DNA of 40,111 nucleotides from Candidatus Cryptoclostridium obscurum (lineage in GTDB: Bacteria; Bacillota; Dehalobacteriia; UBA7702). Of this stretch, positions 7,138-15,376 are shown piece by piece. The stretch spans positions 1-40,111 of the forward strand of contig CAJFVQ010000091.1 in assembly GCA_904420535.1 (NCBI GenBank), given 5' to 3'. The position numbers were made by a program, and so were the translations under genes. Each line of letters begins with the position of its first letter. Position 1 is the stretch's first letter. The notes beneath the pieces were generated by a model. That model did no database searches. It was not told the origin of the DNA and saw only the letters and a program-made list of their open reading frames with translations.

Positions 7138-9687
7138 ATGAGAAAGAAATGGTTCGGTGTTGCCTTCGCTGCCGTACTGCTGTTCATGGCGACATCTGGG
7201 GTTTACGGAAAAGAAGATTCCGGAGATGCTGAGCTTTTTGTGGTCAACGACACTGTGGTAGCATACGTTCCACTGGATAATCGCCCCATCAATACGACGC
7301 GTGTGTCTTTACTGGCAGAGTCCATTGGATATACGATTATGGTTCCTGACGAAGATTTGTATGCAACACATTTGGACAATCAGTCCCTCAATGAGAACGG
7401 GACGCAGTATGGCGACGGTGAAAAGCTGATTGCTTGGATTCAGCAAATGGATGCCCAAGGATGTGATTTATTTATTATTTCTTTGGATCAGATCCTTTAT
7501 GGCGGCCTGGTAAATTCCCGTGTGGTAACAGATTTGCGCACATTGCCCATAGATCCCTCTGAAGATACCTCTCCCGATGGCGAAGGGGATGGAGGAGAAG
7601 ACAACGAGTCGGGCGATTATGAAAACGGCAATCAGGAAGGTGACGAGAATGAAGGAGAGGAGACTGAACCTGCTGTTATTTTTGATAAGGAGGCCCTTGC
7701 CCAGAATATCGAGGAATTAAAGGCTCGCTATGATCGACTTTATGAAGTTTTAACTGCCGATCCCGAAAATCGTATCTTTCTTTTTGATACGGTGCTGCGC
7801 CTTGCTACAACGGTAGAGTATTATGGCTATGATGAAGAGATCTATGGAATTTATAGGGCTTATGCCGGTGTTCCGAGGAAGATTCTTTCTGATGAAGAGC
7901 TCACAGTGGAAAACATTATCGCAGGATATCCTTATGGTCAGGATGGAGAACTAGCAGAAAACTCTATGACTGATTCAGATGACACTAGGTTGGAATTTCT
8001 GCAGGATCATGACTCTTTTATGATTCAGACTTATTTGGGGGCAAGAGAGCGAAAACTGAGACTAAGTGATTATGTGCTTTCCAAAGAAAATAACAGTCAG
8101 ATTCATTATTTTATCGGGGTGGATGATTCCATTTCCCATGATAGCATTCAAACCAATGAGCGGGAATATTTGACGCAGAAACTCGAAGGGCAAGGCACTC
8201 TTTTTGAGGGAACAGATGAACTCGGAATCATGGCTTTGGCTCGTCTTTATACAGAGAAACGCAATGTAAGCGTGCCTATTTATCTCAAATATTACGGAGA
8301 AGGACAGGATAGTATTAGCGATGCCTACCATGCAGATTCTCTGTCCGGTGTTGTAGAAAAACATATCGAAAGTTTAAACGCAACAATTATGCCAACAACT
8401 TACAATGCTAAGGTGCATTTTTATGTGTTAACATCGCCTCTGGATTCTACAAAAAAGGAAAAATATGTAGAAGAGTTGATTCAGGATTATCAACGAAATA
8501 TTTCTGCCCATATTCCAACGATCATTGTAGACGCTTCCGGTTCGGATTATGGTTCTCTTTTTTACGGACGGTTAATTGGGGAAACCGAACTCGGTTTCAT
8601 GCTGGGATATAGCAGTTGGAATACCTGGGGCAATGCCGTTGGCATTGGTTTAAGTCAAGGTCTTTGTCGGTATATTTATTTGACCGGGAATTTTAATCGT
8701 AGCGAAGAAGCGGATCGTGCCTTTGTACAGTCGCTGACATTCAGTTTTATTAAAGATATTGCATATCAGAAAAAAACTAAAAGTTCCCTTGACAGTTATT
8801 ATTCTCGCGTTCTGGGATTAAATGTCAATAATTTTTATGCCAATCGCACGAAACCTCTTCCCAACGTCGTTCAAACTTTATTGGAAGAAAAAATGGCCGT
8901 TGCTGCTGAACCGATTCTGGAGAATCTTTTGGCCTCAAATTTTATCACCAACTTTTCTCCTTATGCGGAAAAACAGGTAAGCAATATTGACTTGTCTGAT
9001 TATCGATTCCCGTGGTCTCGTACCTTTGAAATGAATTTTGATATCGATGTTGGCGAATTGGAAGAGCCTGCGGAAACGGTGATTCATCAACCGTACATTT
9101 CCGGTTATCCTGACGGTCGTTTCCAGCCGGAACGGACGACCAGTCGGGAAGAGGTGGCGAAAATGATCGCCATTGCGTCGGAAAGTGAGTTGTTAGAGTA
9201 TCAGGGGGCCTATGATGATGTTGATGAGAGTCGTTGGTCGGCATCTTATATTGAGACGGTAACAGATCTCGGTTACTTTCAAGGTTATGGCGGGGGTATT
9301 TTTAACCCTGAGTCTTCTATGACGCGGGCGGAATTCGCCGCTTTTATGGTTCAATATGCAGAGGCTGAAGGTATCGAACTGGAATCTTCTGATGCTACCT
9401 TTTCCGATGTTGCAGAAAGCGATTGGTTCGCTTCGGCTGTGGATAAAGTCGCCGGGAGCGGTTTGGTACAGGGGTATCCGGATCAAACGTTTCGCCCGCA
9501 ACAGTATGTGACCCGGGCAGAGGCTGTGACCATGCTTAACCGTCTATTGGGGCGAGATCCCGAAACGGAAGAATTGCAAGACCCCGGAATTTTTGATTTG
9601 TGTCCTTTCAGCGATCTCGAGACCGATCATTGGGCATATTTGGATATTATGGAAGCTTCCGTGGAACACAGTATATTGGTCCGTTAA
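7138..9687 (+). CDS. Secreted DUF4127 protein with three C-terminal SLH domains
   Basis: An 849-residue exported protein. It opens with a signal peptide (MRKKWFGVAFAAVLLFMATSGVYG). The next roughly 600 residues match DUF4127, with VAYVPLDNRPINTTR near the start, SLDQILYGGLVNSR, and IHYFIGVDDS. The founding features (Asp-rich turns, HADSL) suggest a hydrolase-like fold but no reaction is established. A strongly acidic Asp/Glu/Gly/Asn insert interrupts it at about residues 141-178. Three SLH repeats fill about residues 646-849 (YISGYPDGRFQPERTTSREE, GIFNPESSMTRAEF, GYPDQTFRPQQYVTRAEA), which normally anchor proteins to pyruvylated wall polymers. It therefore sits on the cell surface. Monocistronic, with its own promoter and terminator. 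Confidence 0.87.
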   Translation: MRKKWFGVAFAAVLLFMATSGVYGKEDSGDAELFVVNDTVVAYVPLDNRPINTTRVSLLAESIGYTIMVPDEDLYATHLDNQSLNENGTQYGDGEKLIAWIQQMDAQGCDLFIISLDQILYGGLVNSRVVTDLRTLPIDPSEDTSPDGEGDGGEDNESGDYENGNQEGDENEGEETEPAVIFDKEALAQNIEELKARYDRLYEVLTADPENRIFLFDTVLRLATTVEYYGYDEEIYGIYRAYAGVPRKILSDEELTVENIIAGYPYGQDGELAENSMTDSDDTRLEFLQDHDSFMIQTYLGARERKLRLSDYVLSKENNSQIHYFIGVDDSISHDSIQTNEREYLTQKLEGQGTLFEGTDELGIMALARLYTEKRNVSVPIYLKYYGEGQDSISDAYHADSLSGVVEKHIESLNATIMPTTYNAKVHFYVLTSPLDSTKKEKYVEELIQDYQRNISAHIPTIIVDASGSDYGSLFYGRLIGETELGFMLGYSSWNTWGNAVGIGLSQGLCRYIYLTGNFNRSEEADRAFVQSLTFSFIKDIAYQKKTKSSLDSYYSRVLGLNVNNFYANRTKPLPNVVQTLLEEKMAVAAEPILENLLASNFITNFSPYAEKQVSNIDLSDYRFPWSRTFEMNFDIDVGELEEPAETVIHQPYISGYPDGRFQPERTTSREEVAKMIAIASESELLEYQGAYDDVDESRWSASYIETVTDLGYFQGYGGGIFNPESSMTRAEFAAFMVQYAEAEGIELESSDATFSDVAESDWFASAVDKVAGSGLVQGYPDQTFRPQQYVTRAEAVTMLNRLLGRDPETEELQDPGIFDLCPFSDLETDHWAYLDIMEASVEHSILVR

Positions 9688-9693
9688 ATCTTG

Positions 9694-9727
9694 AAAACCG
9701 CCTGATTATTTCATCAGGCGGTTTTTT
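9694..9727 (+). terminator. Intrinsic terminator after the DUF4127-SLH gene
   Basis: A 12-bp perfect stem (AAAACCGCCTGA / TCAGGCGGTTTT) with an 8-nt loop, followed by a T-run. Confidence 0.9.
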
Positions 9728-9843
9728 ATCGTGCAAAGCTTATATCTTGAGAGAACTCTTTGTGGATCACTCCTGTTTGGATGGAAAATATTTTTATTTT
9801 ACCGCTATATTTTTTGTTAATCTGGTGAAAATATGGCGGTTTT

Positions 9844-10041
9844 TTATTGTTTACGAGCCAAAGTATAATCGTCGCAAAAACGGAAATAAGGACAATGGCT
9901 GGTGGCATAATTTAAAAAATGCTCCATTTCGTCTTGATCCAAATCTACCAGACAAATATAACAGTCTGTTTCTTCATCGTAAATATAATTCATGCAATCA
10001 TCGCAGTTGGACTTCATTTTATTCTTTTTTTCCTCCTTCAT
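9844..10041 (-). CDS. Small Cys-rich protein, DUF6472-like
   Basis: A 65-residue protein with Cys pairs in CDDC and CYIC and further Cys in SHCPYF and FRFC. This layout, together with the pattern CYICLVDLDQDEME and a C-terminal CPYFRFCDDYTLARK, matches the short DUF6472 proteins common in Clostridia. It probably binds zinc or iron; function is unknown. The start may be the listed ATG, with GAGGAA close upstream, or an internal ATG at 10017 (MKSNCDD), with GGAGG 14 nt before it; neither spacing is ideal. It converges with the DUF4127 gene and diverges from the VanZ gene, so it is its own unit. Confidence 0.7.
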   Translation of the reverse strand: MKEEKKNKMKSNCDDCMNYIYDEETDCYICLVDLDQDEMEHFLNYATSHCPYFRFCDDYTLARKQ

Positions 10042-10094
10042 ATTTCCTCATTGTAGCATAGTTTGCGTCATTTTCCAAGAAAACAAAATTCTTC

Positions 10095-10123
10095 TTGACT
10101 TTTGTGTTGCCTCTGTTTATAAT
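10095..10123 (+). promoter_or_regulatory. Promoter of the VanZ-ABC operon
   Basis: TTGACT (10095-10100), exactly 17 bp, TATAAT (10118-10123). It overlaps the ORF-track start of the VanZ gene (a TTG inside the -35 box), which is a reason to use the downstream ATG. Confidence 0.8.
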
Positions 10124-10175
10124 TGTATTAACTTGGTTGGTACAGTCAATACAATGCATACAGCAAGGAGCATTT

Positions 10176-10739
10176 ATGATTACCAGTTTCTTTTATTTCT
10201 GGATGCCGCTGTTGTTATTGGGCGGCATAATTCTTTATTTGCCATTCTATGTATATTACCGTCGCCGTGGTATCGGGAATTGGCGGCAGGCCGCCTATTT
10301 CTGCCTTTTTTCCGTAGGCCTGATGATTCTTTTTGTCACATTGTCCGGCGCCGATTTCCAAGCCACAGTGCGGCATATGAACCTGATTCCTTTGGGATGG
10401 TTATTCCAGCCATACAGTATGGGGGTTGCTTCTACTATGCAACAGCTGGCGATTAACTTTATTATGTTTGTACCTTTTACCTTTTTTCTGGCAACGGTGT
10501 TATCCCGCCGGAATTTATGGAAGGTTATGGCAATTGCGCTGATTGTCAATGTTTCTATCGAAACTTTCCAGTATTTCACTGGGCGGTCTGCGGATATAGA
10601 CGATTTGATAATGAATCTTTTGGGCGGTCTTTGCGGCTATGGTTTGTTTCTTCTGGTCCATCGCCGTTTGAAAAGAAAAAAATTTTGGCAGGTATTTACA
10701 GGGCTTTATCCTAAATCGCCTTTGAGAGGAAATTTATGA
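10176..10739 (+). CDS. VanZ family membrane protein (first copy)
   Basis: About 187 residues with five hydrophobic segments and the VanZ signatures MNLIPLGWL and IETFQYFTGRSADIDDLIMNLLG. VanZ of the vanA cluster gives low-level teicoplanin resistance by an unclear mechanism; most relatives have no known function. I start at ATG 10176, which has AAGGAG 5 bp upstream, because the ORF-track start at 10095 lies inside the promoter. Its TGA overlaps the next ATG by 4 bp (ATGA), so it is the first gene of an operon with an ABC ATPase, a secreted protein and a permease. A second VanZ follows that set. This points to a joint role at the cell envelope. Confidence 0.85.
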   Translation: MITSFFYFWMPLLLLGGIILYLPFYVYYRRRGIGNWRQAAYFCLFSVGLMILFVTLSGADFQATVRHMNLIPLGWLFQPYSMGVASTMQQLAINFIMFVPFTFFLATVLSRRNLWKVMAIALIVNVSIETFQYFTGRSADIDDLIMNLLGGLCGYGLFLLVHRRLKRKKFWQVFTGLYPKSPLRGNL

Positions 10740-11482
10740 AATCAATGATTCAAGTAAAAAACTTAAAAAAATTTTATCGCGTCGGCGATGAAAAGGTCAA
10801 AGCTTTAAACGGTATTGATTTGACCATAGAACGGGGAGAAATCTGCTGTATTCTCGGAACTTCCGGTTCTGGCAAAAGTACGCTCCTCAATATGTTGGCG
10901 GGATTGGAACCGCCTACGCGAGGAGAAATCTGGATTGATTCCCTGCCTATCCATTCCATGGGAGAAAAAGCGCTGACAGATTTTCGCCGAGAAAGCGTGG
11001 GGTTTGTTTTTCAGTCCTACAATCTAATTGCCTCTTTGCCGGCTTGGGCCAACGTGGCAATGCCGTTGGAATTTCGCGGCACATCGAAAAAAGAGCGGGA
11101 AAATCTTGCTCGTAAAATGTTGGCTGCGGTAAACCTTGCCAACCGCATGGATCACACCCCCAGTGAAATGAGCGGTGGTCAACAGCAAAGAGTTGGCATC
11201 GCCAGGGCATTTGTTCACCGTCCCAAACTTGTTTTTGCCGATGAGCCCACAGGAAATCTTGACAGCAAAACTACCATTGAAGTGATGGAATTGATGGTTT
11301 CCATGGCACGGCAGCATCGACAGACCTTGATTATCGTGACTCATGATCCGGAAATCGCTGATTACGCCGATCGTATCATCCATCTGATTGACGGCAAAAT
11401 TCACAGCGACCGAAAAAATCAACCCTGTTTTTATACAGATTCCCGAAATACAAACGTTAATAGCAACAACGAAGGAGCGTAA
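10736..11482 (+). CDS. ABC transporter ATP-binding protein, MacB/LolD-like
   Basis: A 248-residue ATPase. Walker A is GTSGSGKST (41-49), the Q-loop VFQSYNL, the signature MSGGQQQRVGIARAF, Walker B LVFADEPTGNLD, and the switch His in VTHDPE. The pattern ADEPTGNLDSKT is characteristic of the MacB/LolD/FtsE class, which pairs with MacB/FtsX permeases and works as a mechanotransmitter rather than a channel. Such a permease is encoded two genes downstream. It overlaps the VanZ gene by 4 bp and is 3 bp before the next gene, so co-expression is almost certain. The last roughly 20 residues are polar and unlike the family core. Cargo unknown. Confidence 0.93.
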   Translation: MKSMIQVKNLKKFYRVGDEKVKALNGIDLTIERGEICCILGTSGSGKSTLLNMLAGLEPPTRGEIWIDSLPIHSMGEKALTDFRRESVGFVFQSYNLIASLPAWANVAMPLEFRGTSKKERENLARKMLAAVNLANRMDHTPSEMSGGQQQRVGIARAFVHRPKLVFADEPTGNLDSKTTIEVMELMVSMARQHRQTLIIVTHDPEIADYADRIIHLIDGKIHSDRKNQPCFYTDSRNTNVNSNNEGA

Positions 11483-11485
11483 AAA

Positions 11486-12571
11486 ATGATGAAAATGAAA
11501 AAGTATATGATATTACCGGTGCTAGCCTTGATTTTTACTTTTGTTTTGGCAGCTGTCAACCCGATTTTTGCCGCCGATGATGAAATCATTTCCGGGGGCA
11601 ATACAGAAACAACCTTGCCGCCGACGTCCGGTACCAGCGGCAACGGGCTGATCCCCAATCTAGTGGTAAGTAAATTTTCCTTTGGCGGAGATCAAGTCTA
11701 TGCAGGAAAGGCATTTACATTATCGTTTCATCTAAAGAATACCAGTAAAACCTTTACTGTGCAAAATGTGGTGGTGAAAGTTAACGGCGGCGAGATTTAT
11801 GGATTAAACCGCGATACCGATACTCTTTACTTTGAAAGGATTAAGGCAAATGGTACCGTGGAATGCAGTGCAGATTTTATTTCTTCTGCGGAATCAGCAG
11901 AGGGGTCCTATCCTATTACTGTGACGGTTTCCTATGAATACTATGATGACGGCGCAAAATGTAGCAATGCTTCGGAAATCAAAATCGCCGTTCCTCTCGC
12001 CCAGGAAGAGCGTGTTTCCATTAACAAGGCCGCTATGGGATCCGAAGATTATCCTGTTTATGCCGGAGAAGAATCCCCTGTGGATTACGAATTTCTCAAT
12101 CGCGGATTCTCCAAATTATTGAATACCGAAGTATTTCTTTATGATAATGACAGCGGTGAACTTCTTGATAATGCCTATATTGGCACCATTAATGCTTCGG
12201 CTCAGATGTCCAGCAGCAGTCATCTTTACTCTACCTTTGAAGATGTGGGAGAAAAACACCTGAGATTCGTGATCCGTTACGAAGACGCCCATGGCAATCA
12301 GAAGGAGGCAGCTTCGGAATTTACCGTCAATGTTCAGGAAGCCCAGGTATCTGATGAAGAAATGGCTGCTGCTGCCGATGATTCCGGCGGGGGGTTTCTA
12401 CCCATTGCATTCATCTTCATTGGCATCATCGCCGTTGTGACTTTGGGAATCGTTATTTTTGTCCGTCGCAGAAGAAAGAAAAAAGCGGCCCAAGAAGAAT
12501 CTTTTTGGGATGAGAACGATTGGGATGATGATTCCGATCTCGTAGAGGAGGACGACAATGAAGATCAGTGA
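11486..12571 (+). CDS. Secreted, C-terminally anchored accessory protein of the ABC system (CARDB-like)
   Basis: A 361-residue protein with an N-terminal signal peptide (cleavage likely after IFA, near residue 29), an extracellular region of about 270 residues rich in beta-strand patterns, one transmembrane helix (FLPIAFIFIGIIAVVTLGIV, near residues 303-325), a basic RRRRKKK stop and an acidic cytoplasmic tail. The extracellular part contains repeat-like segments such as GKAFTLSFHLKNTSKTFTV and AGEESPVDYEFLNRGF, which resemble CARDB/COG1361 adhesion-type Ig-like folds. It occupies the position of a MacA-like partner but lacks the coiled-coil hairpin of MacA. It overlaps the permease gene by 14 bp. 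It is inferred to hold or present cargo to the permease outside the membrane. Confidence 0.7.
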   Translation: MMKMKKYMILPVLALIFTFVLAAVNPIFAADDEIISGGNTETTLPPTSGTSGNGLIPNLVVSKFSFGGDQVYAGKAFTLSFHLKNTSKTFTVQNVVVKVNGGEIYGLNRDTDTLYFERIKANGTVECSADFISSAESAEGSYPITVTVSYEYYDDGAKCSNASEIKIAVPLAQEERVSINKAAMGSEDYPVYAGEESPVDYEFLNRGFSKLLNTEVFLYDNDSGELLDNAYIGTINASAQMSSSSHLYSTFEDVGEKHLRFVIRYEDAHGNQKEAASEFTVNVQEAQVSDEEMAAAADDSGGGFLPIAFIFIGIIAVVTLGIVIFVRRRRKKKAAQEESFWDENDWDDDSDLVEEDDNEDQ

Positions 12572-13928
12572 CCTGCTGGCCATGTGTTTTCGTAATCTCT
12601 TTCGGCGGAAGGTTCGTACGATTCTGACGGTGTTGGGTGTGGTCATTGGTACTTGTTCCATTGTGGTAATGATGTCATTGGGAGTTGGGTTAAACCGCTC
12701 CTTTGATGAAGAAATGGCCTCTTATATGGATATTACTGCCATTAGTGTCTCCGTCCCCGAAAATAATCAGCAAAATCGCAGTAATGTCGCATTAGATGAT
12801 CGAAGTGTAGAGCAAATGCGCCGTCTCGACCATGTGAAAACAGTAGTCCCTTTTTTGACGCTTAATGGCGTTGCAGAAATTTCCAGCGGTAATTATGTTT
12901 TCAGTGATAGTATTACTGCCATGGACCTTTCCATGATGAAAGATATGGGATACGAGACCACCGAAGGTTCTTTGCCTGACAGAGATCAAGACAATGCAAT
13001 CCTCTGGGGCAAATATACACCGTGGCAATTTTCCGACGCCAATACCGGACAGATCCCCGAGTATTCCACGGATGAGTCTGGGGAATATACCAGCGCGCCG
13101 GTGGTAGATCCCATGGGTGCTTCCTATTCTATTTCTGTGATCCGGCAGAGTTCTCAAGAGCTGTCGGCAGAGAATTCCGAGGAAACGGCGGCCGCAGAGA
13201 GTAGTGAAGGCGCGTCATCCGGCCGGAAAGAAACCGTATCGTCTCAGCCTATTTATCCCATCGGGGTTTTAAAAGAAGATTGGAGCCATTACGAGACAGT
13301 TTATGGTGCATGCATTTCATTGGAGTTGGGGAAAAAATTGTTGGCAGAGTATCATGCAATTAACGGAATTCAACCCGATAAAAACACTTACAGTAATATC
13401 CAAGTCAACGTGGACTCTTATGAAAATGTGGAAACGGTGGAAGAAGAGCTCAAGGACATGGGGTTTCAAACCAGCAGTGCTCTGGAATTTCGTGAAGCCA
13501 TGAGCAAACAGGCTCGTTTGATTCAACTGGTTCTCGGGGGACTCGGAGCCATTTCTCTTTTCGTAGCCGCCTTGGGAATTACCAATACCATGATTATGTC
13601 CATATATGAGCGCACCAGAGAAATTGGGGTTATGAAAGTTCTCGGCTGCCGTTTGAATGATATTCGCATGATGTTTCTATTGGAAGCAGGAGGCATTGGT
13701 TTTCTCGGCGGTGTTGTCGGAATTCTTTTCAGCTACTTCCTATCTTTTATTCTGAATCTTGTGACCTCAGCTTTGGTGGAAGGGATGAGTATGAAGATTT
13801 CTGTGATTCCATTTTGGTTGGTGCTCCTGGGCATGGGGTTTGCCATTGGCGTTGGCCTGATCGCCGGATTTTCGCCGGCCAATCGGGCGGTGAAAATCAG
13901 CCCTTTGGCCGCGATTCGCCAGGAGTAA
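12558..13928 (+). CDS. ABC transporter permease, MacB/FtsX family
   Basis: A 456-residue permease. It has the expected four-helix plan: one helix at about residues 20-42 (KVRTILTVLGVVIGTCSIVV), a large extracytoplasmic MacB_PCD-type domain, and three C-terminal helices (LGGLGAISLFVAALGITNTM, IGFLGGVVGILFSYFLSFIL, LVLLGMGFAIGVGLIAGF) with the family motif YERTREIGVMKVLG between them. The outer domain contains a Ser/Glu/Ala-rich low-complexity stretch (about residues 197-230). It belongs with the ATPase two genes upstream. By family it would expel or extract a peptide, antibiotic or lipid, or transmit force to an outer partner. Resistance to envelope-active compounds is a reasonable guess given the VanZ neighbours. 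Confidence 0.9.
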   Translation: MKISDLLAMCFRNLFRRKVRTILTVLGVVIGTCSIVVMMSLGVGLNRSFDEEMASYMDITAISVSVPENNQQNRSNVALDDRSVEQMRRLDHVKTVVPFLTLNGVAEISSGNYVFSDSITAMDLSMMKDMGYETTEGSLPDRDQDNAILWGKYTPWQFSDANTGQIPEYSTDESGEYTSAPVVDPMGASYSISVIRQSSQELSAENSEETAAAESSEGASSGRKETVSSQPIYPIGVLKEDWSHYETVYGACISLELGKKLLAEYHAINGIQPDKNTYSNIQVNVDSYENVETVEEELKDMGFQTSSALEFREAMSKQARLIQLVLGGLGAISLFVAALGITNTMIMSIYERTREIGVMKVLGCRLNDIRMMFLLEAGGIGFLGGVVGILFSYFLSFILNLVTSALVEGMSMKISVIPFWLVLLGMGFAIGVGLIAGFSPANRAVKISPLAAIRQE

Positions 13929-13963
13929 TCATAAACTCTCATATGACTGTTTGTAATCATCAA

Positions 13964-14031
13964 TCCGCTTTTCGGGAAGCGGAGTGTTAGAATTGAGGAA
14001 TCCCCATCAAAGCCAAGCTGGTGGGGATTCC
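13964..14031 (+). other. Two consecutive hairpins before the second VanZ gene
   Basis: The first is a perfect 7-bp stem TCCGCTT/AAGCGGA (13964-13983, loop TTCGGG). The second is a 12-bp stem with one wobble pair (13997-14008 with 14020-14031, GGAATCCCCATC). Only a weak T-rich stretch (ATTTTC) follows, so termination would be partial at best. They may lower expression of the downstream VanZ gene or protect the upstream mRNA end. Confidence 0.5.
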
Positions 14032-14067
14032 ATGATTTTCATGGCGTTTTGCGGAAAGGAATGGTTC

Positions 14068-14682
14068 ATGATTTGGTTGTTGTCGTTGGGAATTGCCCTT
14101 ATCTCTTTATTGATCATTTTGGTCCCTGCGTTTTTACTTTATCCGGCAGTTTGTCATGGGAAAATCAAAAGCCCAAGAAGTGCCATGCTTTTGCTTTTTT
14201 CTCTTTGGGTTCTAATGCTCTTTTTCATGACGGGAATGCCGACGCTTGATTTCCATACTTTAGATTTCAATTGTAATATCATTCCCTTTCGGGGGCTGAT
14301 TGACGCTCCAATTCAATATGGGTTTAATGTGCTGATTTTTCTTCCTATCGGATGTTTCCCGTCACTGTTATGGGCTCCCTTTTCTAAATGGAAAAATATT
14401 TTGTGGCTGGGATTTGGGCTCTCGCTTTTGATAGAAACGGCGCAGTTGTTTACTTTTCGGACGACAGATATTGACGATCTGATCGCCAATACCCTCGGCA
14501 CCGCTTTCGGTTTTCTTGTGGCGAAAGGTCTGGGATCTTTGATGCAAATTGAGGTTACCGCGGATCAATATCGTTCCCAAAAAGAAATTTGGTTTATGTT
14601 AGCAACTATTTTAACAGTAATACTTTTCCAACCACTACTTTCCCGTGTACTTTGGACGTCGGCAATTCACTTTCTCTATTGA
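14068..14682 (+). CDS. VanZ family membrane protein (second copy)
   Basis: About 204 residues with five hydrophobic segments. The VanZ signature is seen as FNCNIIPFRGLIDAP and IETAQLFTFRTTDIDDLIANTLG, clearly related to but diverged from the copy at 10176. I prefer ATG 14068 because AAAGGA lies 7 bp before it, and the GTG at 13984 used by the ORF track would place two hairpins inside the gene. ATG 14032 or 14041 remain possible. It lies 139 bp after the permease gene in the same direction. The pair of VanZ genes bracketing one ABC system suggests a functional set rather than chance. Confidence 0.82.
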   Translation: MIWLLSLGIALISLLIILVPAFLLYPAVCHGKIKSPRSAMLLLFSLWVLMLFFMTGMPTLDFHTLDFNCNIIPFRGLIDAPIQYGFNVLIFLPIGCFPSLLWAPFSKWKNILWLGFGLSLLIETAQLFTFRTTDIDDLIANTLGTAFGFLVAKGLGSLMQIEVTADQYRSQKEIWFMLATILTVILFQPLLSRVLWTSAIHFLY

Positions 14683-14749
14683 CCTGATATATCGAGACTC
14701 TTTTCATTTTATGATTGATGTCGTGGGAAGTTTTTGGCAGGATTCCTTC

Positions 14750-14808
14750 TTGACAAATTAATGACAAATGTGCTATATTGATTTAAAGTTAGCATAAACT
14801 AACTTTAA
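14750..14808 (+). promoter_or_regulatory. Promoter with GTTAGCATA inverted-repeat operator (copy 1)
   Basis: TTGACA (14750-14755), 18 bp, TATATT (14774-14779). Immediately downstream, over the predicted start site, is a perfect 10-bp inverted repeat TTAAAGTTAG-CATAAA-CTAACTTTAA (14783-14808). A near-identical element precedes the ABC genes at 16014. It does not match the Fur box or the DtxR 19-mer, where GTTAG and CTAAC are one base apart; here the gap is six. Confidence 0.7.
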
Positions 14809-14916
14809 GCGATAGGTCTGAGCAGCTTTGAAACATTGTTAATGATTGTTAATTGAGGGCAATGAGCATTGCAATTCGTTGGCAACGCTGTATCAAATGA
14901 GCAAGGAGGTTAAACT

Positions 14917-15288
14917 ATGGGGACCATCATTATTCTCGTAATTTTGGTATTGATTGCCATTTATGCCATTCGCAGTTACTGTAAAAAGCTTTCTAGCGGT
15001 TGTTGCGGTAGTGACGGTGGTAAAGTAAAAAAAATAAAAGCTAACGGTAATGTGTCTGACTATCCGTATCAATATGAAATAACCATCGATGGAATGGTTT
15101 GTCAGAGTTGCGCCACCAGAGTAGAAAATGCCTTTCATGCGAAAGACGGTTTTGCTGCCAAAGTCGATCTTCAGAAAAAATGTGCGTTGGTGGGAGCAGA
15201 ACAGGAAGTCACTGAAGAGTTCCTTCGAACAACGGTGAAAGAGGCAGGATATACCGCCCTTAAGATCCACAGCAAACAAAATGTTTGA
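14917..15288 (+). CDS. FeoB-associated-like Cys-rich membrane segment fused to a heavy-metal-associated (HMA) domain
   Basis: A 123-residue protein. An N-terminal transmembrane helix (TIIILVILVLIAIYAIRSY) is followed by a Cys-rich linker (SGCCGSDGG, Cys29-Cys30), as in the small FeoB-associated Cys-rich membrane proteins. Residues about 52-118 form an HMA domain with the metal motif GMVCQSCATRVENAF (Cys62, Cys65). HMA domains bind Cu(I) or other soft metals and pass them between proteins. The start ATG follows AAGGAGG. It is the first gene before a TetR regulator and an ABC pair, and its promoter carries the same inverted repeat as theirs. A metal chaperone or sensor role at the inner membrane face is inferred; which metal is uncertain. 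Confidence 0.78.
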   Translation: MGTIIILVILVLIAIYAIRSYCKKLSSGCCGSDGGKVKKIKANGNVSDYPYQYEITIDGMVCQSCATRVENAFHAKDGFAAKVDLQKKCALVGAEQEVTEEFLRTTVKEAGYTALKIHSKQNV

Positions 15289-15334
15289 GATGTTATCCAA
15301 AAAATCAATTTTTGCCAAATAGGAATGTATTTTT

Positions 15335-15360
15335 TTGACGATTATATAACAGTGTTATAT
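15335..15360 (+). promoter_or_regulatory. TetR-type operator in front of the TetR gene
   Basis: A perfect 17-bp palindrome ATATAACA-G-TGTTATAT (15344-15360) lies 16 bp before the ATG at 15377, next to a possible -35 box TTGACG (15335-15340). Size and symmetry fit autorepression by the TetR protein. No fully convincing -10 at normal spacing; TATATC at 15356 gives a 15-bp spacer. Confidence 0.6.
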
Positions 15361-15376
15361 CGGTGAAAGGTGTTTT

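Noticed and set aside
9600-10061. ORF of 153 residues on the plus strand
   Set aside because: It overlaps the end of the DUF4127-SLH gene, its terminator and the small Cys-rich gene on the other strand, and has no family features.
10095-10175. Extended N-terminus of the first VanZ gene
   Set aside because: The TTG start is inside the -35 box of a 17-bp-spaced promoter; ATG 10176 has AAGGAG at good spacing.
14783-14808. Fur or DtxR/IdeR box before the HMA gene
   Set aside because: The Fur GATAAT pattern is absent, and DtxR sites have GTTAG and CTAAC one base apart whereas here the gap is six.
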